The position numbers and the translations under genes were made by a program. A DNA stretch of 64,000 bases from Paracoccus aestuariivivens (lineage in GTDB: Bacteria; Pseudomonadota; Alphaproteobacteria; Rhodobacterales; Rhodobacteraceae), in assembly GCF_009711225.1 (NCBI RefSeq), contig NZ_WMIE01000003.1, positions 1 through 64,000 on the forward strand, read 5' to 3'. Below, piece by piece: positions 14,408 to 22,940 of the stretch (position 1 is the stretch's first letter; each line of letters starts with the position of its first letter). The notes beneath the pieces were generated by a model. That model made no database searches and was not told where the DNA came from. It saw only the letters and a program-made list of their open reading frames with translations.

Positions 14408-16027
14408 ATGATCGAGTTTACTCCTTGGCCCGACGATCTGGCCCAACACTATCGGGCGGCCGGATACTGGCAGGACCGGCCCTTGACCCATCTTCTTGAT
14501 GCGCAACTGGCCGCAAACCCTGAAGCGATCGCGATTGTCTGTGGCGCGCGACGGATCAGCTATACCGAATTCGACCGGCAATCGAGCAATCTGGCCGCAC
14601 GTCTGGCAGGTCTTGGGTTGGGGCATGGCGATACGGCACTGGTGCAGTTGCCGAATGTGGCCGAGTTCTACATCACCTTTTTCGCGCTGCTGCGGATCGG
14701 CGTTGCGCCGGTCAACGCGCTGTTCAGTCACCGCCGCCTTGAGCTGGCGGATTACGCCCGCCAGATCGCGCCTTCGGTGGTGATTGCGTCGCGTGCGCAC
14801 GAGTTGTTCCGTGACGACACCTTTGCAGATGAATTGCGCGAGGGCGGTACGCGTCACATTCTGTTGCTGGGAGATGAAGATCCCTCGCGTAGCCTGTCCG
14901 TCTGGCTTGGCATAGGGCCTGCATTGCCCGAAGGAAGCGGACCGACGCCGCCCGATCAGGTCGCGTTTTTCCAGCTTTCGGGCGGCAGCACGGGTACGCC
15001 CAAGCTTATTCCCCGCACCCATAACGATTACGATTACAGCGTGCGCGCCAGCGCCGAAATCTGTGGCGTGACGTCCGACACGCGGTTCCTGTGCGCCTTG
15101 CCCGCCGGCCACAACTTCGCCCTTAGTTCGCCCGGAGCGCTCGGGGTGTTCCATGCGGGCGGGAGCGTCATTCTGGCGCCCAGCCCCGAACCGCTGAACT
15201 GCTTTGACATCATCGCGCGGGAAGGGGTGACGATGGCGCCTCTGGTGCCGCCTGCTGTCGCCTTGTGGCTGCGTGCGGTCGAGGAAGACCCGTCCCGCCG
15301 CGACCAGCTTGCCACGCTGGAACTGATGCCGGTCGGGGGGGCAAGCTTTGCCGAAGCTACCGCGCGCCGCGCCACCGAAGTGTTGGGCTGCGATCTGCAA
15401 CAGGTTTTCGGCATGGCCGAAGGATTGGTGAACTACACACGTCTGGATGATCCGCCCGAGACCGTCTTCACGACACAGGGTCGCCCGATCAGCCCCGACG
15501 ACGAAATCCGCGTGCTGGACGAGGATGGCAACCCCGTTCCCGATGGCCAGCCGGGTGCTTTGGCGACACGGGGGCCATATACGTTCCGCGGTTATTACCG
15601 CAGCCCCGAACATAATGCCAAAGCCTTTGACGCGGAAGGTTTCTACCACTCGGGCGATGTCGTGGTGCGCGAAGGCGGCTATCTGCGCGTCGTCGGACGC
15701 ATCAAGGACCAGATCAACCGTGGTGGCGAAAAGATCGCCGCAGAAGAGATCGAAAACCTGCTGGTGCGCCATCCCGATGTCACCCATGTCGCGCTGGTCG
15801 CCTCGCCCGACCCGCATCTGGGCGAGAAAAGCTGCGCCTTTCTGGTTCTGCGGGAAGGGGTGGCGAAACTCAGCCCTCCGGCGCTGCGGCGTCACCTGCT
15901 TGACCTGGGGGTGGCCGAATACAAGTTGCCCGACCGTTTCCGCATCGTCGCCGAACTGCCGCTGACGGCGGTCGGCAAGATCGACAAACGCCACCTGCGC
16001 GACAGTCTCGCCGCAGAAACTGCCTGA
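14408..16027 (+). CDS. dhbE: 2,3-dihydroxybenzoate-AMP ligase (DhbE/EntE/VibE type)
   Basis: The ligase activates 2,3-dihydroxybenzoate with ATP and loads it on the aryl carrier protein. From the ATG at 14408 it has 539 residues, the same size class as DhbE. It has the ANL signatures: the P-loop region LSGGSTGTPKLIPRTHNDY, FGMAEGLVNYTRLDDPP, then GRPISPDDEIRVLDE, SGDVV and GRIKDQINRGGEKIAAEEIE. The C-terminal catalytic Lys is in LTAVGKIDKRHLR. A much longer upstream open frame is only the antisense of the condensation gene. It is followed 10 bp later by the carrier protein gene. Confidence 0.95.
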   Translation: MIEFTPWPDDLAQHYRAAGYWQDRPLTHLLDAQLAANPEAIAIVCGARRISYTEFDRQSSNLAARLAGLGLGHGDTALVQLPNVAEFYITFFALLRIGVAPVNALFSHRRLELADYARQIAPSVVIASRAHELFRDDTFADELREGGTRHILLLGDEDPSRSLSVWLGIGPALPEGSGPTPPDQVAFFQLSGGSTGTPKLIPRTHNDYDYSVRASAEICGVTSDTRFLCALPAGHNFALSSPGALGVFHAGGSVILAPSPEPLNCFDIIAREGVTMAPLVPPAVALWLRAVEEDPSRRDQLATLELMPVGGASFAEATARRATEVLGCDLQQVFGMAEGLVNYTRLDDPPETVFTTQGRPISPDDEIRVLDEDGNPVPDGQPGALATRGPYTFRGYYRSPEHNAKAFDAEGFYHSGDVVVREGGYLRVVGRIKDQINRGGEKIAAEEIENLLVRHPDVTHVALVASPDPHLGEKSCAFLVLREGVAKLSPPALRRHLLDLGVAEYKLPDRFRIVAELPLTAVGKIDKRHLRDSLAAETA

Positions 16028-16037
16028 AAGGAAGACA

Positions 16038-16280
16038 ATGACAATTGCCGAAACCTCCGACCTTGGCGCCGAGTGGCTGGCCAAGCGCGTGCAGCGCCTG
16101 ATCGAGGATGATTGCGAGATCGACCCGACCGAGAATCTGGTCCTGTACGGGCTGGATTCCATTGCCGTGATGACGCTGTCGGCGGAACTGAAACAGCGCG
16201 GGATCGAGGCCAGTTTCGAAGAACTGGCCCGCGAACCCACGCTGGATGCCTGGTCGGCGCTGATCGCGGCGCGGCGTTAG
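16038..16280 (+). CDS. Free-standing aryl carrier protein
   Basis: The 80-residue protein has the phosphopantetheine attachment motif YGLDSIAVM with Ser41 and the helix pattern of an ArCP. It resembles the C-terminal domain of EntB/DhbB/VibB. There it is fused to isochorismatase; here the two are separate genes on opposite strands. A phosphopantetheinyl transferase would be needed and is not seen in the window. The stop overlaps the end of the convergent EntA-like gene by 4 bp. It should accept DHB from the ligase and present it to the condensation protein. Confidence 0.92.
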   Translation: MTIAETSDLGAEWLAKRVQRLIEDDCEIDPTENLVLYGLDSIAVMTLSAELKQRGIEASFEELAREPTLDAWSALIAARR

Positions 16281-17050
16281 GCCCGCAGCGTCGCGCCTCC
16301 GTCCACGTAAAGGTCGGTCATGGTGACATGGCCGGCCTGATCGGACAGAAGATACATGACGGCGCCAGCGATATCCTCGGGTGTTGCCAGCTTTTTCAGC
16401 GGGATGCCGGTGCGGAAGCTTTCCAGACTGCCTTGGATCACTGCCTGCTCGCCGCTGCCGTCCTTGTCTGTCCACATGCCGGTCTGCATCGCCGTCAGGG
16501 TCGATCCGGGAGCGACGATATTGCAGCGCACGCCTTTGTCGGCCAGCTCTAGCCCCAGACAGCGGATCAGCATGGTCGCTGCCGCCTTGGACGCGGCATA
16601 GGCCCCCATGTTCAGGCGCGGCACGCCCGCAGCGTTCGAGCTGACCGCGACGATCGCCCCGCCGCCATGCTGCGCCATGGCCCTGCCGAAGGCGCGGGTG
16701 ACGTTGAATGTGCCGGTTGTGTTCGTGCCGATCACCCGTTCCCATTCGGTCAGGGGCAGGTCCAGCAGCGGGCCTATCGACAGGATGCCAGCGGTGTGGA
16801 TGCCCAGTTTCAGCGGACCATACGCGGCTTCCGCCTCTTGGATCATGGCCTCGACCGCGGCGCTGTCGCGCACATCCAGTTCTTGTGCCAGTGCACCATC
16901 GGGCAGCGGGCTCGCGGCAACGGCCGCAGCGATATCGGTGCCGATGACCGTTGCGCCAGCATCCAGCAGGGCGCGCGTGATTGCCTGCCCGATGCCGCCC
17001 GCCGCTCCGGTGACGATGGCAAGATTGCCCTCGAATCCTGTTAGGCGCAT
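16277..17050 (-). CDS. entA: 2,3-dihydro-2,3-dihydroxybenzoate dehydrogenase (EntA type)
   Basis: This is a short-chain dehydrogenase of 257 residues. The NAD-binding motif is TGAAGGIG near residue 15, the acidic NAD+-selective position falls in IGTDI, and the catalytic Tyr/Lys are in YAASK near residue 155. The family size and the position beside isochorismatase and isochorismate synthase identify it as the last DHB-forming step. It is the third gene of the minus-strand DHB operon. The start overlaps the isochorismatase stop by 10 bp. Other SDR substrates cannot be excluded from sequence, but the operon makes EntA function very likely. Confidence 0.9.
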   Translation of the reverse strand: MRLTGFEGNLAIVTGAAGGIGQAITRALLDAGATVIGTDIAAAVAASPLPDGALAQELDVRDSAAVEAMIQEAEAAYGPLKLGIHTAGILSIGPLLDLPLTEWERVIGTNTTGTFNVTRAFGRAMAQHGGGAIVAVSSNAAGVPRLNMGAYAASKAAATMLIRCLGLELADKGVRCNIVAPGSTLTAMQTGMWTDKDGSGEQAVIQGSLESFRTGIPLKKLATPEDIAGAVMYLLSDQAGHVTMTDLYVDGGATLRA

Positions 17051-17697
17051 GATTTCACCCCGCGCTGGTCAAGTGCGGTCACGGCCTGATCGGTTGTCAG
17101 CGGGACGCCGCAGGTGGCTGCGATCCAGTTCATCGCCAGATCGTGCTTCTCGCGGCTGAAATCGGCCTGCGCGTCGGCCACGGCGAAGGGCTCGATATCG
17201 CGTTGGAAGGCCTCGACTGCGGTCGCGAGGCAGCCGATATGCGCGTATACCCCGCAAATCATAAGTTGGTCGCGTCCGCGCGCGCGCATCAGGCTTTCCA
17301 GATTCGAGCGCTGGAAGGCGCTGTAGCGGTGCTTGACCAGAACGATGTCGCCATTGGTCGGGGCCAGAGCAGGCAGGATTTCCTCGTGCTCGGGCAGGGC
17401 GCTCATGCCCGGCCCCCACAGGTCTGCTTGCAAACCGCGATCCGGTCGGAACTGGTTGCCCTTTTGCGCGGTGTAGAACACCGGCACATCCGCGGCCCGC
17501 GCCGAGGCGATCAGCCGCGCGATATTGGCGCTGGCGGGGGTCAGCGGTGCTGCATCGGGATAGGGGCGACAGAAATAGCGCTGCATGTCATGGACCAGCA
17601 GGGCAAGGCGGTCGCGGCTGGGCTGCCACGGAGCACGGGGCTGCGGCAGGTCGGCTTGCGAGGGCAGGTCGTAGGGGGCGATGCCGGGAAGGGCCAT
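17041..17697 (-). CDS. Isochorismatase (EntB/DhbB N-terminal type, no carrier domain)
   Basis: The enzyme hydrolyses isochorismate to 2,3-dihydro-2,3-dihydroxybenzoate and pyruvate. The ATG at 17697 follows GGAGAG, giving 218 residues; the open frame upstream is antisense of entC. The catalytic triad is visible: Asp in LLVHDMQRYF, Lys in VLVKHRYSAF and Cys in GVYAHIGCLATA. Bifunctional EntB proteins are about 285 residues and end in an aryl carrier domain; this one stops after the hydrolase domain. The carrier function is the separate protein at 16038-16280. Confidence 0.93.
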   Translation of the reverse strand: MALPGIAPYDLPSQADLPQPRAPWQPSRDRLALLVHDMQRYFCRPYPDAAPLTPASANIARLIASARAADVPVFYTAQKGNQFRPDRGLQADLWGPGMSALPEHEEILPALAPTNGDIVLVKHRYSAFQRSNLESLMRARGRDQLMICGVYAHIGCLATAVEAFQRDIEPFAVADAQADFSREKHDLAMNWIAATCGVPLTTDQAVTALDQRGVKSCA

Positions 17698-17714
17698 CGG
17701 TCTTGTCTCTCCGT

Positions 17715-18893
17715 TCAGTGATCTAATCCGGCCAGACCGGCATCGACCGGCAGGCCAAGGGCGGCAAGGAAGGCTCCGAATTTGGCGCCGGTCTCGGCGG
17801 CTTCGGCATAGGGGTCCGAGCCGGGAACGATTCCCGCGCCAGCATAAAGCCGTGCCTCGGGTCCATAGATTTCGGCGCAACGAATGGCGACGTGCCACGC
17901 GCCGTCGCCGCTGGCATCGCACCAGCCGACCGCTCCGGCATAGAAATCGCGCGGATGTGGTTCGAGCTTGCGGATCAACCCGCCTGCACGGGCCATCGGC
18001 AATCCGCACACCGCTGGCGTCGGATGCAGCAGCGATGCCAACAATGCCGAGGGGGTGCTGGCGTCGCGCAACCGCCCTTCGATGCGGGTCCCCAGATGCC
18101 ACATGCTGCGGGTCGAGGTCAGCGTGGTTCCCTGAGGCGCGGCAAGGGTGCTGCATAGGGGCGACAGCACGTCCATGATGTATTCGGTGACAATTGCGTG
18201 TTCGCGGTGGTCTTTTTCCGACCTCATAAGTCCCGCGGCGGCGGCCCGATCCTGTACCGGATTGCCGCAACGCCGTGCCGATCCGGCAAGCGGATGCGAG
18301 GCAATCGCCGCGCCGGATTTCTCGATCAGCAATTCCGGCGTCGCTCCGCAAAGCACACGAGAGCGCCCGTCGCGCGGCGGCAGGGCCACGCGGAAGGCAG
18401 TCACGGCGGGGTCCTGCTCCAACCGCTGCATCAATGCGGCAACGGGAATGTCACGCCGCGTGCGGATCAGCAGGCTGCGCGCCAGCACAATCTTTTCCAA
18501 AGCGTCGGGTCGCCCGGCTTCGTCGGCCATGATGCCAAGCGCCTTGGCAACCTGTCCGGCAAAGTCATCGGCGGTCGGCTCGGGGTGCAGGGTCCAGTTG
18601 TCCAGCGGCAGGCCGGACGCGGTTGCGGGCGCGGTCGCCATGGTACGCTCGCATTGCCACAGACAGTCCTGATCGTCGCGGTCAAAGGGCAACGCTCCGC
18701 CGATCAGCGAACCTTCTGGCCCTGTCCTGAACGCCTGCGCGATCCGTTGCGCCAAGGTGTCATTGGTTCCGCGCGGCAAGCCCAGCGGGGTGCCGCAACC
18801 TGCGGTGTTGTCCCTGCCATGGAAGGCAAATGGGATCGTATCGGCCAGAGGTCGCTCGACCACTTCGGAAGCGTCTGAAATCTGGATGTTCAT
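17715..18893 (-). CDS. entC: Isochorismate synthase (EntC/DhbC type)
   Basis: It converts chorismate to isochorismate, the first committed step to dihydroxybenzoate. The ATG at 18893 gives 392 residues, normal for the family. The signature regions are LEKIVLARSLLI, FRVALPPRDGRSRVLCGATPELLI, SHPLAGSARRC, EHAIVTEYIMD, LLHPTPAVCGLP and ARLYAGAGIVPGSDPYAE. It heads the operon entC, isochorismatase, entA, with 17 bp to the next gene. An alternative in-frame ATG lies 12 bp upstream; the longer frame to 19046 has no family similarity and crosses the hairpin at 18929-18950. Confidence 0.94.
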   Translation of the reverse strand: MNIQISDASEVVERPLADTIPFAFHGRDNTAGCGTPLGLPRGTNDTLAQRIAQAFRTGPEGSLIGGALPFDRDDQDCLWQCERTMATAPATASGLPLDNWTLHPEPTADDFAGQVAKALGIMADEAGRPDALEKIVLARSLLIRTRRDIPVAALMQRLEQDPAVTAFRVALPPRDGRSRVLCGATPELLIEKSGAAIASHPLAGSARRCGNPVQDRAAAAGLMRSEKDHREHAIVTEYIMDVLSPLCSTLAAPQGTTLTSTRSMWHLGTRIEGRLRDASTPSALLASLLHPTPAVCGLPMARAGGLIRKLEPHPRDFYAGAVGWCDASGDGAWHVAIRCAEIYGPEARLYAGAGIVPGSDPYAEAAETGAKFGAFLAALGLPVDAGLAGLDH

Positions 18894-19254
18894 GGGTGAT
18901 CTCATGGAATGGAAATGCGCCATGGTCGTGCCACCGTTCGCACGGTGGCATCGGTCGGCGGAAATTGTCGCAAATGGCTGAAGCCAGCCGGGGTCTGCGG
19001 GGCGGAACTCTCCTGCTCGTGACATTCCCGGGTGGCGAATACGCATGGTCGCTTCGGTGAATACGAAGGACGGACGGTCAGGGCCGACCCCTGATTTGGC
19101 TTCCCGCCGGGAACCTGTCAGAGGCGATCTGCAAAGGCAAGAAAAAACATCAGGATTGTTTCGGGCGGCGAAACCTTGCCGTTCGACCCAGCGGGGAACC
19201 CAGTCCCCGCCGCGGTGTTGGCCCTATGCTGCCCTTCCCGAACCCGAGGACAAC
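18894..19254. other. Intergenic region between entC and the lipid-kinase-like gene
   Basis: These 361 bp separate divergent transcription units. They contain the 18929-18950 hairpin. I see no convincing gene, and the small ORFs across it lack protein-like composition. Promoters for entC and for the 19255 operon must lie here, but no clear -35/-10 pair stands out. Confidence 0.55.
18929..18950. promoter_or_regulatory. 9-bp-stem hairpin upstream of entC
   Basis: TGCCACCGT (18929-18937) and ACGGTGGCA (18942-18950) pair around TCGC, 36 bp before the entC start. There is no T run in the entC direction, so it is more likely a leader structure or operator than a terminator. Confidence 0.4.
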
Positions 19255-20199
19255 ATGCCCGAACCCATACACTACGATCTGGCCCGCGCGCGGGTATGCG
19301 TCATCGTGAATCTGGGCTCGGGGCGGAAAGCGGGGGATGCCATTGCCGATCAGATCCGCCAGCGTTTGCAGGACCGCGTCGCCCGTTTCGATCTGCGCCG
19401 TGTGACGAAGGGCAGCGATCTGCCCGCCATCGCCGCCAGCGCCGTGTCCGAGGGATTCGACCTGATCGTGGCGGCGGGCGGGGACGGCACGCAGGCCGCG
19501 ATTGCGGGCGCGGTCGTTGACAGCGCGGCCACGATGGTGGTGATTCCGGCCGGCACGTTCAATTATTTTGCCCGCGATCTTGGCGTGGGCGAGACCGTCG
19601 ATAAGGCGCTTGAGGTTTTAGACTCCCCGCATCAGCGCCGTATCCATGTCGGCGAGATCAACGGCATGCTGTTCCTGAACAATGTCAGTTTCGGTGCCTA
19701 TCCCGAGATCCTCAAGCGGCGTGAAAGCATCTACAAACGCTGGGGCCGGTCCCGTATCGCGGCCTATTGGTCGGCGGTCGCGGCCTTGTGGAACCTGCGC
19801 CATCCGCTGCGGCTGACCGTGCGGGCGAATGGCCGCGAGCAGCAATTTACCACCGCGCTCGCTTTCGTGGCGAAAAGTGCCTACCAGCTTGAAAGCTTCG
19901 GACTGGACGGGGCAAAAGACATTCGCGAGGGCCGCGTTGCCCTGTTGATCGCACGCGCCCGCCGCCCCGGACCACTGGTCCGTTCTGCGCTGCGGCTGGC
20001 CATGGGCAAATCCGCCCGCTACGAGGATTTCGACCTGATCAGCGCCGACCGGATGGAGATCGAGACCCTGCCGCGCCACGAATACATCGCCCATGACGGT
20101 GAAAAGATGTGGATGGATTCGCCGTTTTCCGTGCGTGTCCGCCATCGGGCCTTGGCCGTTCTGGTTCCTGCCGATTCCGCTGGACGGGATTCGGCATGA
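19255..20199 (+). CDS. Diacylglycerol-kinase-family lipid kinase
   Basis: From the ATG at 19255 (ribosome binding site GAGGA) it has 314 residues. It shows the DAGK/YegS-type catalytic signature: VNLGSGRKAG near residue 15, AAGGDGTQAAIAGAV near residue 70 and PAGTFNYFARDLG near residue 95. FGAYPEILKRRESIYKRWG follows. Such enzymes phosphorylate lipid or sphingoid alcohols; the substrate here is unknown. Its stop overlaps the ATG of a metallophosphoesterase, a kinase-phosphatase pairing in one operon. The open frame upstream to 19045 is not supported by composition. Confidence 0.88.
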   Translation: MPEPIHYDLARARVCVIVNLGSGRKAGDAIADQIRQRLQDRVARFDLRRVTKGSDLPAIAASAVSEGFDLIVAAGGDGTQAAIAGAVVDSAATMVVIPAGTFNYFARDLGVGETVDKALEVLDSPHQRRIHVGEINGMLFLNNVSFGAYPEILKRRESIYKRWGRSRIAAYWSAVAALWNLRHPLRLTVRANGREQQFTTALAFVAKSAYQLESFGLDGAKDIREGRVALLIARARRPGPLVRSALRLAMGKSARYEDFDLISADRMEIETLPRHEYIAHDGEKMWMDSPFSVRVRHRALAVLVPADSAGRDSA

Positions 20200-20984
20200 C
20201 CCGATTGATCCATCTCTCGGACCTGCATTTCGGCTACGAGCGCAGCGAACTGGTCGAACCGCTGCTTGAACGGGTCAACGCCGCAAATGCCGATCTGGTC
20301 GTGGTGACGGGTGATCTGACCCATCGCGGCCGTTCGGCGCAATTCGCTCGGGCCGCGAAATTCCTGCGCCGGATCGAGGCACCGCTTTTCGCAGTGCCGG
20401 GCAATCACGACATCCCGCTTTATCGCCTGACCGACCGGATGATGAAGCCCTATCGCCGTTATCGTCGAAGCATCGCCGAGAATCTCGAACCGGTCGGCCA
20501 TGTCGGCAAGTTGCGGGTGCAGGGCGTGAACAGCGTAGACCCGATGGCGTGGCAGCGCGGTGTGATCACAGCGGCCCAGATACGCCGGATCGGCGAAGGG
20601 ATCGACCCCGATTGCATCAACATCGTCGCTTTGCACCACCCGCTGCAACAGCGCCCGACCGTTGACAAGGCGCTGATGCGCGGCGCTCCCGAGGCGCTGG
20701 CCCTGTTTGAATTGCGCGGCGTCGATATCGTGCTGACCGGTCATCTGCATATCTGGGCTGCGGGCGCCTTTCTGCCCCCCGAGGGCAGGGGAATGCTGCA
20801 GATTCAGGCCGGAACCGCCCTGTGCGCGCGCGAAACGGACCTGCAGAACGAATTTGCCGTCCTCGACTTTCAGGGCCCGGATCTGACGATTGAGCGTTAC
20901 GTCGCGCCGATGGACGAATCCGGTTTTAGGCCTCCGGAATTTATACACTTCCGCCGAGCGAACCGGCGCTGGCGGCAAGTCTAG
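20196..20984 (+). CDS. Calcineurin-like metallophosphoesterase
   Basis: The 262-residue protein begins directly with the metal-binding DLHFG motif (LIHLSDLHFGY), followed by VTGDLTHRG, VPGNHDIPLY, ALHHPL and TGHLHIW. These are the complete set of calcineurin-type metal ligands. The arrangement resembles cyclic-nucleotide phosphodiesterase and related phosphatases; the substrate is unknown. The ATG overlaps the kinase stop, so the two are translationally coupled, suggesting related substrates in lipid metabolism. Confidence 0.88.
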   Translation: MTRLIHLSDLHFGYERSELVEPLLERVNAANADLVVVTGDLTHRGRSAQFARAAKFLRRIEAPLFAVPGNHDIPLYRLTDRMMKPYRRYRRSIAENLEPVGHVGKLRVQGVNSVDPMAWQRGVITAAQIRRIGEGIDPDCINIVALHHPLQQRPTVDKALMRGAPEALALFELRGVDIVLTGHLHIWAAGAFLPPEGRGMLQIQAGTALCARETDLQNEFAVLDFQGPDLTIERYVAPMDESGFRPPEFIHFRRANRRWRQV

Positions 20985-21093
20985 GCGAAAATCCGACAGT
21001 TTCACTTTGTTTTGGCTGGACCTGATGGCGGGCAGCGGCTAGCTAGTTCGCGAATCCGCGTTTCGCGGCAGTCAAAGCATCAGAGGTCCAGCC

Positions 21094-21990
21094 ATGCGTG
21101 CCCTTGCCCTTACGACTTTCCTTGCTTTCTCATCCGGTTCGGCCGCCATTGCTGCTGATATTTCGGTTCCGACCGCTCAGGGCGATGTCGCGTTCGCGGG
21201 CGTCCCCCAGAAGGTCGCGGTCTATGACCTGCCGTCGCTGGACACGTTGACCGCGCTTGGCGTCAGCGCCGCAGGCGTCCCCGAGAAGCTTTATGTCAAG
21301 CATCTTCAGGATCTGGCAGGCAATGCCGCTCCGGTCGGCACTCTGTTCGAGCCGAACCTAGAAGCTCTGGCCGGTTTGGGGCCGGATCTGGTTGTGGTCG
21401 GTGGTCGCTCTGCCGCGCAGAAATCCGCGGTCGAGCAAGTCGCGCCCGCCATCGACATGACCATTGGCGAGGATCTGCTGGCCGATTCCAAAGCCCGCCT
21501 TGCCGCTTTTGGCGCGTTGTTCGAGCGTCAGGACAAGGCCAGCGAACTGGCGGCGACACTGGACCAGAAAATCGCTGCCGTGAATGCTGCGGGCAAAGAC
21601 AAGGGTCGCGCGCTGATCGTGATGACCAACGGGCCGAAGCTTGCGGTTTACGGCAGGGCCTCGCGTTTTGGCTGGATCCATGAAGCGACCGGAATGCCCG
21701 AAGCCGCCGAGCACATCAACACCGCCAATCACGGCGATGCCGTCAGCCATGAATTCATCGCCGAAGCCAATCCCGACTGGCTGTTCGTGATCGACCGCGG
21801 CGCTGCCGTCGGCGAAGAGGGGCAATCCGCCGAAGCCACCCTCAAGAACCCGCTGGTCGAGGGCACCAATGCATGGAAAGCCGGCCATGTCGTCTATTTG
21901 GACGCGGCCGATGCCTATATCTCGGCCGGAGGCTACACCTCGACCATCACGCTGCTGGATGAACTGACCGCGGCACTGACCAAGGGATGA
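21094..21990 (+). CDS. Fe-siderophore ABC transporter substrate-binding protein (CeuE/YclQ/FatB-like)
   Basis: A signal peptide (about residues 1-21, ending SAAIAA) precedes a class III periplasmic binding protein of 298 residues in total. Typical segments are VAVYDLPSLDTLTALGV, NLEALAGLGPDLVVVGG, the helical linker, SRFGWIHEATGM and NPDWLFVIDRGAAVG. The C-terminal VYLDAADAYISAGGYTS is characteristic of the CeuE/YclQ group that binds catecholate siderophores. It leads a four-gene importer operon downstream of the DHB genes and probably returns the ferric siderophore they make. A TonB-dependent outer-membrane receptor is not present in the window. Confidence 0.92.
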   Translation: MRALALTTFLAFSSGSAAIAADISVPTAQGDVAFAGVPQKVAVYDLPSLDTLTALGVSAAGVPEKLYVKHLQDLAGNAAPVGTLFEPNLEALAGLGPDLVVVGGRSAAQKSAVEQVAPAIDMTIGEDLLADSKARLAAFGALFERQDKASELAATLDQKIAAVNAAGKDKGRALIVMTNGPKLAVYGRASRFGWIHEATGMPEAAEHINTANHGDAVSHEFIAEANPDWLFVIDRGAAVGEEGQSAEATLKNPLVEGTNAWKAGHVVYLDAADAYISAGGYTSTITLLDELTAALTKG

Positions 21991-22940
21991 GACTTCTGCC
22001 AGCCGCGATGCTGGTTCTGGTTGGCCTTGCCTGTGCCAGCCTGACCATCGGCGCCGCCAGCATCAGCATCCTCGAGGCGTCGCGCGATCCTTGGGCGGCG
22101 CTTATCCTGATGCAATCGCGTCTGCCCCGTACCTTGGCCGTGATCCTGACGGGGGCGGCGCTGGCGGTGGCGGGGGTCGTACTGCAGGCGCTGGTGCGCA
22201 ACCGCTTCGTCGGGCCCGAAACCACCGGCACGGCTGAAAGCGCGACGCTTGGACTTCTGGCCGTCACCATCGTGTTTCCGGCCTCGCCGCTTTGGGCCAA
22301 GATGGTCGCGGCAAGCGTCGCCGCGATGCTGGGCACGGCGCTGTTCGTCGCGGTGATCCGCCGTCTTCCTGTCCGCGAGGTCATGCTGGTTCCGATTGCC
22401 GGATTGGTCCTGTCGGGGGTCATCGGCTCGGTCGCGACCTTTGTCGGTTGGCAGACCGATCTGTTGCAATATGTGAATGGCTGGCTGTTGTCGGGCGAGT
22501 TCTCGGGCGTGCTGGCTGGCCGCTACGAACTGCTTTGGGTCGCCGCAGCGGCGGCGGGGCTGGCGTGGTTCGCCGCCGATCGCTTCGCCATTCTGGGCCT
22601 TGGCGACAATGTCGCGACAGGTCTTGGCCTGTCTCCGGCCTCGGTCATGCGACTGGGGCTTGCCGTGGTCGCCGTGGTGACTGCGATGGTCATTACCACG
22701 GTCGGGCTGATCCCGTTTGTCGGTCTGGTCGTTCCGAACATCGTCGCCCGCATCATGGGGGACAATCTGCGCGCCTCGATTCCGGTTGTCGCGGTTTTCG
22801 GGGCGGTGCTGCTTCTGGCTTGCGACCTGCTCGGGCGCCTGATCCGCTATCCGTACGAGATCCCCGTCGGCACGATTCTGGGTGTGGTCGGCGCGGCGAT
22901 CTTTCTTTGGTTGCTTTACCGCAGGCCCGCGCATGGCTGA
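21987..22940 (+). CDS. Fe-siderophore ABC transporter permease, FecCD family (1)
   Basis: The protein has 317 residues with about nine hydrophobic helices. Family signatures include SRLPRTLAVILTGAALAVAGVVLQALVRNRFVGPETTG and the coupling-helix region GLIPFVGLVVPNIVARIMG, which contacts the ATPase. Its ATG overlaps the stop of the binding protein. It forms a heterodimeric inner-membrane channel with the next permease. Confidence 0.93.
   Translation: MRLLPAAMLVLVGLACASLTIGAASISILEASRDPWAALILMQSRLPRTLAVILTGAALAVAGVVLQALVRNRFVGPETTGTAESATLGLLAVTIVFPASPLWAKMVAASVAAMLGTALFVAVIRRLPVREVMLVPIAGLVLSGVIGSVATFVGWQTDLLQYVNGWLLSGEFSGVLAGRYELLWVAAAAAGLAWFAADRFAILGLGDNVATGLGLSPASVMRLGLAVVAVVTAMVITTVGLIPFVGLVVPNIVARIMGDNLRASIPVVAVFGAVLLLACDLLGRLIRYPYEIPVGTILGVVGAAIFLWLLYRRPAHG

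Noticed and set aside
14339..16240. A 633-residue minus-strand ORF
   Set aside because: It is the shadow of the ligase gene; only the + strand shows family motifs.
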